From the NCBI GenBank assembly GCA_028284045.1, contig JANQSN010000060.1, positions 1 through 59,658 of the forward strand: DNA of 59,658 bases, given 5' to 3'. Below, one piece after another: positions 57,298 to 59,658 of the stretch (position 1 is the stretch's first letter; every line of letters begins with the position of its first letter). Both the position numbers and the translations under genes were made by a program. Source of the stretch: Alphaproteobacteria bacterium. GTDB taxonomy: Bacteria > Pseudomonadota > Alphaproteobacteria > DSM-16000 > Inquilinaceae. Below the pieces are notes generated by a model that ran no database searches, had not been told where the DNA came from, and saw only the letters and a program-made list of their open reading frames with translations.

Positions 57298-58248
57298 TCA
57301 GGCCGCCAGCCGCGACCAGACAGCGTTGGCGATGGCGGCGTCCTGAACCGCGACCCCGGTCAGATCGGCGATGGTGATGTCCGTGTTGCCGCGCGGCAGC
57401 GGGGCGGCGGCCAGCGCATCGCCGAGCGGCAGCAGATCCGCCGGCGCTACGGTGCCGTCGCGGACCGCGTTGGCCGTCTCGCCATGTTCGACGCATTGCG
57501 CGGCGGAGTCGACGATCACATGTCGGGCCCGGGCGAACAGGGCGGTCTCCAGCTCCTGCTTGCCGGGCGCGTCGGCGCCGACCGCCGTGATATGGGCGCC
57601 CGGGGTCACCCAGTGCGATCGGATGATGGCCTCCCGCGACGCCGTCGCCGTGACGATCACATCGGCCGCCGCACACAGCGCGGCCGGCGACGGCGCCTGG
57701 GTGACCTCGGTGCCGGGCAGGGTCGCGGCCAGCGTGCCGACCAGAGCCGCCGCTTTGTCGGCGGACCGGCCCCACAGCACGACGTGCCGGAAGCCCAGGA
57801 TCTCGGAGATCAGCTCGGCCTGCAGGCGGGCCTGGATGCCCGCTCCGACGACCCCCAGCACCGAAGCGCCGGGGCGCATGCCGAGCCGGGTCGCGATCAC
57901 GCTGGCGAGCGCGGTTCTGAGATCGGTCAAGGCGCCGTCGTCCTGCAGGATCGCCAGGGGCTGGCCGGTGGTTGCGGAGATCACCGCCATGAAGCCGTTG
58001 CTGGACGGCAGGCCACGATCGGGATTGCCGTAGAAGCCGGTGGCCAGCTTGACGGTGAAGACGTCGTCGCCGGCGATATGCGCCGATTTCACATGACACT
58101 CCCCGGTTGCGTCGGGAAAGGCCAGGTGCACCACCGGCGCCACCTGCACGGCACCGCCGGCGAACCGGCGGAACCCGTCCTCGATCGCCGCCAGAACGGC
58201 CGGCCGGTCGACATGGGTCAGGATCTCGTCCTTCGTGACGATGCGCAT
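57298..58248 (-). CDS. Ornithine cyclodeaminase/mu-crystallin-family enzyme (EutC/BhcD-like)
   Basis: Encodes 316 residues. The NAD-binding Rossmann stretch is GVVGAGIQARLQAELI (about 132-147), and the family Asp is Asp226 in VGADAPGKQELE; the substrate lysine is near Lys67. Family members include ornithine cyclodeaminase, lysine cyclodeaminase, alanine dehydrogenase, EutC and iminosuccinate reductase BhcD. The pairing with a threonine-dehydratase-like gene favours a reductase acting on an imine. The two genes are divergent, 177 bp apart. Confidence 0.88.
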   Translation of the reverse strand: MRIVTKDEILTHVDRPAVLAAIEDGFRRFAGGAVQVAPVVHLAFPDATGECHVKSAHIAGDDVFTVKLATGFYGNPDRGLPSSNGFMAVISATTGQPLAILQDDGALTDLRTALASVIATRLGMRPGASVLGVVGAGIQARLQAELISEILGFRHVVLWGRSADKAAALVGTLAATLPGTEVTQAPSPAALCAAADVIVTATASREAIIRSHWVTPGAHITAVGADAPGKQELETALFARARHVIVDSAAQCVEHGETANAVRDGTVAPADLLPLGDALAAAPLPRGNTDITIADLTGVAVQDAAIANAVWSRLAA

Positions 58249-58392
58249 GCGTCCGCCTGGTCTCTTCCGCTAGAAAGGGGGGCGTTCATCGGTCCGCGGG
58301 CGGTCGGCGCCGATCGGGCACCACTCCTGCTCGCCGGCTTGCCAATGGCCGCCGCTGTGCTAGGGTCCTTAGTCCAGATTAGACAAACGCGT

Positions 58393-58410
58393 CAATCGGC
58401 GCGTCGATTG
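58393..58410. promoter_or_regulatory. Palindrome between the divergent EutC-like and EutB-like genes
   Basis: CAATCG-GCGCGT-CGATTG is a perfect 6-bp inverted repeat with a 6-bp spacer, close to the EutB-like start. A looser outer pair (GACAAAC on the left, GTTCGTC on the right) surrounds it. It is a candidate site for a regulator shared by both genes. Confidence 0.45.
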
Positions 58411-58425
58411 GGTTCGTCAACCAGG

Positions 58426-59445
58426 ATGGTCGCCATAGCCCCCGACATCAGCAGCCATCGGGCCGCCTCGCCGCTTCAGATCGCCGACGTGCACAAGGCC
58501 TGTTGGCGGATCGCCACCTTCGTCCGGCCGACGCCGCTGCGCCGCTCGGTCGCGCTGTCGGCGCGCGCGGGCTGTCCGGTCTGGCTGAAGATGGAGACCA
58601 TGCTGGATACCGGCGCCTTCAAGCTGCGCGGCGCCGCCAACAAGATGCTGTCCTTGAGCGATGACGAGCGGCGCCGGGGCGTGATCACCGTCTCCAGCGG
58701 CAATCACGGGCGCGCGGTTGCCCATGTCGCCGGTCATCTCGGCGTTCGCGCGGTGGTCTGCGTGACGACGCTGGTGCCGCCGGAGAAGGTCGCCGCGCTC
58801 AAGGCCGCGCATGCGGAGGTCGTGATCGCCGGCGACGACCAGGACGCGGCGCATGACCGGGCGCTGGACCTGGCCGGGCGGGAGGGCCTCACCTTCGTGC
58901 CGCCCTTCGACGATCCTTATGTCATCGCCGGCCAGGGCACCATCGGGCTTGAGATGCTGGACGCGTGTCCGGACCTGGACACGGTGTTCGTGCCGCTCAG
59001 CGGCGGCGGGCTGATCAGCGGGGTCGCGCTGGCCTTGAAGGCGCGCAAGCCGTGGATCCGCGTCGTCGGCGTTTCCTCGCTGCACGGTGCGGCCATGGTG
59101 GAGAGCCTGCGCGCCGGACGGATCGTGCCGGTGGAGGAGAAACCTTCCGTCGCCGATGCCCTGCCGGGTCCGATCCCGGCGGACAACCGCTACACCTTCG
59201 ACATGTGCCGCACGCTGGTGGACGACATCGTCCAGGTCTCCGACCCGGAGATCGAACGGGCGATGGCCTTCGTGCTGCGCCACGAGCGATGCGTCGTGGA
59301 GGGGGCGGCGGCGGCCGGCGTGGCCGCCATCCTGGCCGGTGCCGTGTCGCCGACCAGCGGTGCCGCGGCGGCGATCGTCACCGGCGACAACATCGCCGTC
59401 GACCGGGCGCTGGAGATCTGCCGGCGCGCCGAGGCCGCTGGTTAG
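58426..59445 (+). CDS. Threonine dehydratase-family PLP enzyme (EutB/BhcB-like)
   Basis: Encodes 339 residues from ATG 58426. The PLP lysine is Lys66 in DTGAFKLRGA; VSSGNHGRA and the phosphate loop SGGGLISG (about 191-198) are standard. There is no C-terminal ACT regulatory domain, so it is of the catabolic type. EutB- and BhcB-type enzymes dehydrate beta-hydroxy amino acids. It is divergent from the reductase-like gene and runs up to the C/G-rich repeats at the window's right end. Confidence 0.87.
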   Translation: MVAIAPDISSHRAASPLQIADVHKACWRIATFVRPTPLRRSVALSARAGCPVWLKMETMLDTGAFKLRGAANKMLSLSDDERRRGVITVSSGNHGRAVAHVAGHLGVRAVVCVTTLVPPEKVAALKAAHAEVVIAGDDQDAAHDRALDLAGREGLTFVPPFDDPYVIAGQGTIGLEMLDACPDLDTVFVPLSGGGLISGVALALKARKPWIRVVGVSSLHGAAMVESLRAGRIVPVEEKPSVADALPGPIPADNRYTFDMCRTLVDDIVQVSDPEIERAMAFVLRHERCVVEGAAAAGVAAILAGAVSPTSGAAAAIVTGDNIAVDRALEICRRAEAAG

Positions 59446-59465
59446 AATCGAGCGACATTCAGAAC

Positions 59466-59506
59466 TTCCCTCCCCCTGGATGGGGGAGGGCTAGGGAGGG
59501 GGTGAT
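59466..59506. repeat. C/G-rich palindromic repeat, copy 2 (inverted orientation)
   Basis: CCCTCCCCC (59468-59476) and GGGGGAGGG (59482-59490) around TGGAT, then CTAGGGAGGGGGTGAT. Its reverse complement matches the copy at 44357. About 110 bp later a copy in the other orientation begins. Confidence 0.83.
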
Positions 59507-59618
59507 GTCGCCGCACGACGTCAGCGCCTGTGAGGGGCCCATCTCGCGTCGCAACGTCCGCGCCCGTCTAACGGCGCCGTCGAAGGTGCTGCTTCATCCG
59601 GCCTCTCCACCGACAAGC

Positions 59619-59658
59619 ATCACCCCCACCCAACCCTCCCCCATCGAGGGGGAGGGCT
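59619..59658. repeat. C/G-rich palindromic repeat, copy 3 (cut by the window end)
   Basis: ATCACCCCCACCCAA leads into CCCTCCCCC (59634-59642), ATCGA and GGGGGAGGG (59648-59656). It has the same orientation as copy 1. It probably continues past the end of the window. Confidence 0.83.

Noticed and set aside
50801..59445. Ectoine degradation cluster (EutB, EutC, EutE, DoeX-like regulator)
   Set aside because: Four gene types match, but ectoine hydrolase (DoeA/EutD) is absent, while a ureohydrolase and a HisJ-type importer are present.
57298..59445. Beta-hydroxyaspartate cycle (BhcB and BhcD)
   Set aside because: The two partner genes (bhcA aminotransferase in the same cluster and bhcC aldolase) are not seen; kept only as an alternative.

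Overview
The window is about 60 kb of GC-rich chromosome, with gene content and order typical of an alphaproteobacterium, most likely the Rhodospirillales or a nearby order. The evidence is a dnaN-recF-gyrB chain, the dnaA / rpsT / enoyl-CoA hydratase / mutM neighbourhood facing ubiE-coaBC-dut, and the codon use. Most genes are densely packed and often overlap by four bases (GTGA or ATGA). I found no rRNA, tRNA, CRISPR array, integrase or transposase. Identifications come from motif reading and memory of the families; no database search was run.

Layout. 1-7.0 kb: an ABC permease/ATPase pair (YnjCD-like), an OmpA-type lipoprotein, apaG, folE and a TrkH potassium transporter. 7.0-15.1 kb: metabolic and regulatory genes (LysR, a gamma-glutamyltransferase-family enzyme, a second LysR divergent from an alpha/beta hydrolase, a transglutaminase, ispH). 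15.3-22.7 kb: a lipoprotein, then a leftward chain dnaN-recF-gyrB that runs without gaps into a haloacetate-dehalogenase-like hydrolase and a sugar-epimerase-like enzyme. 22.8-31.1 kb: a block between dnaN and dnaA holding a CPA2/KefB-type antiporter, two tiny membrane proteins, a Bax-inhibitor-1 protein, a ybbA-ybbP/tesA cluster and an AT-rich FkbM methyltransferase. 31.2-35.8 kb: dnaA with an unusually long linker, rpsT, enoyl-CoA hydratase, and mutM with a degenerate zinc finger. 35.9-42.9 kb: a toxin-antitoxin pair, ubiE, coaBC, dut, an Rrf2 regulator next to a cysteine synthase, nudC and uxuA.

43.1-59.4 kb is the most interesting part. First comes a three-gene CoA module: a 2-methylfumaryl(mesaconyl)-CoA isomerase-like family III CoA-transferase, a long family I CoA-transferase, and a malyl/citramalyl-CoA lyase. 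The first and third closely resemble enzymes of the Chloroflexus 3-hydroxypropionate bicycle. A small AT-rich accessory patch follows, with two related envelope proteins and an unknown membrane protein. Last is an eight-gene leftward operon: a HisJQMP-type cationic amino-acid importer, a PLP aminotransferase, a ureohydrolase, a DoeB/EutE-like deacylase and a YheO/DauR-type regulator. Beside it lies a divergent pair resembling EutC (ornithine cyclodeaminase family) and EutB (threonine dehydratase family). Together these look like uptake and breakdown of a modified guanidino amino acid.

Two dispersed palindromic repeat families are present: a twin-hairpin element at about 0.1 and 10.7 kb, and a C/G-rich palindrome at 44.4, 59.47 and 59.62 kb.
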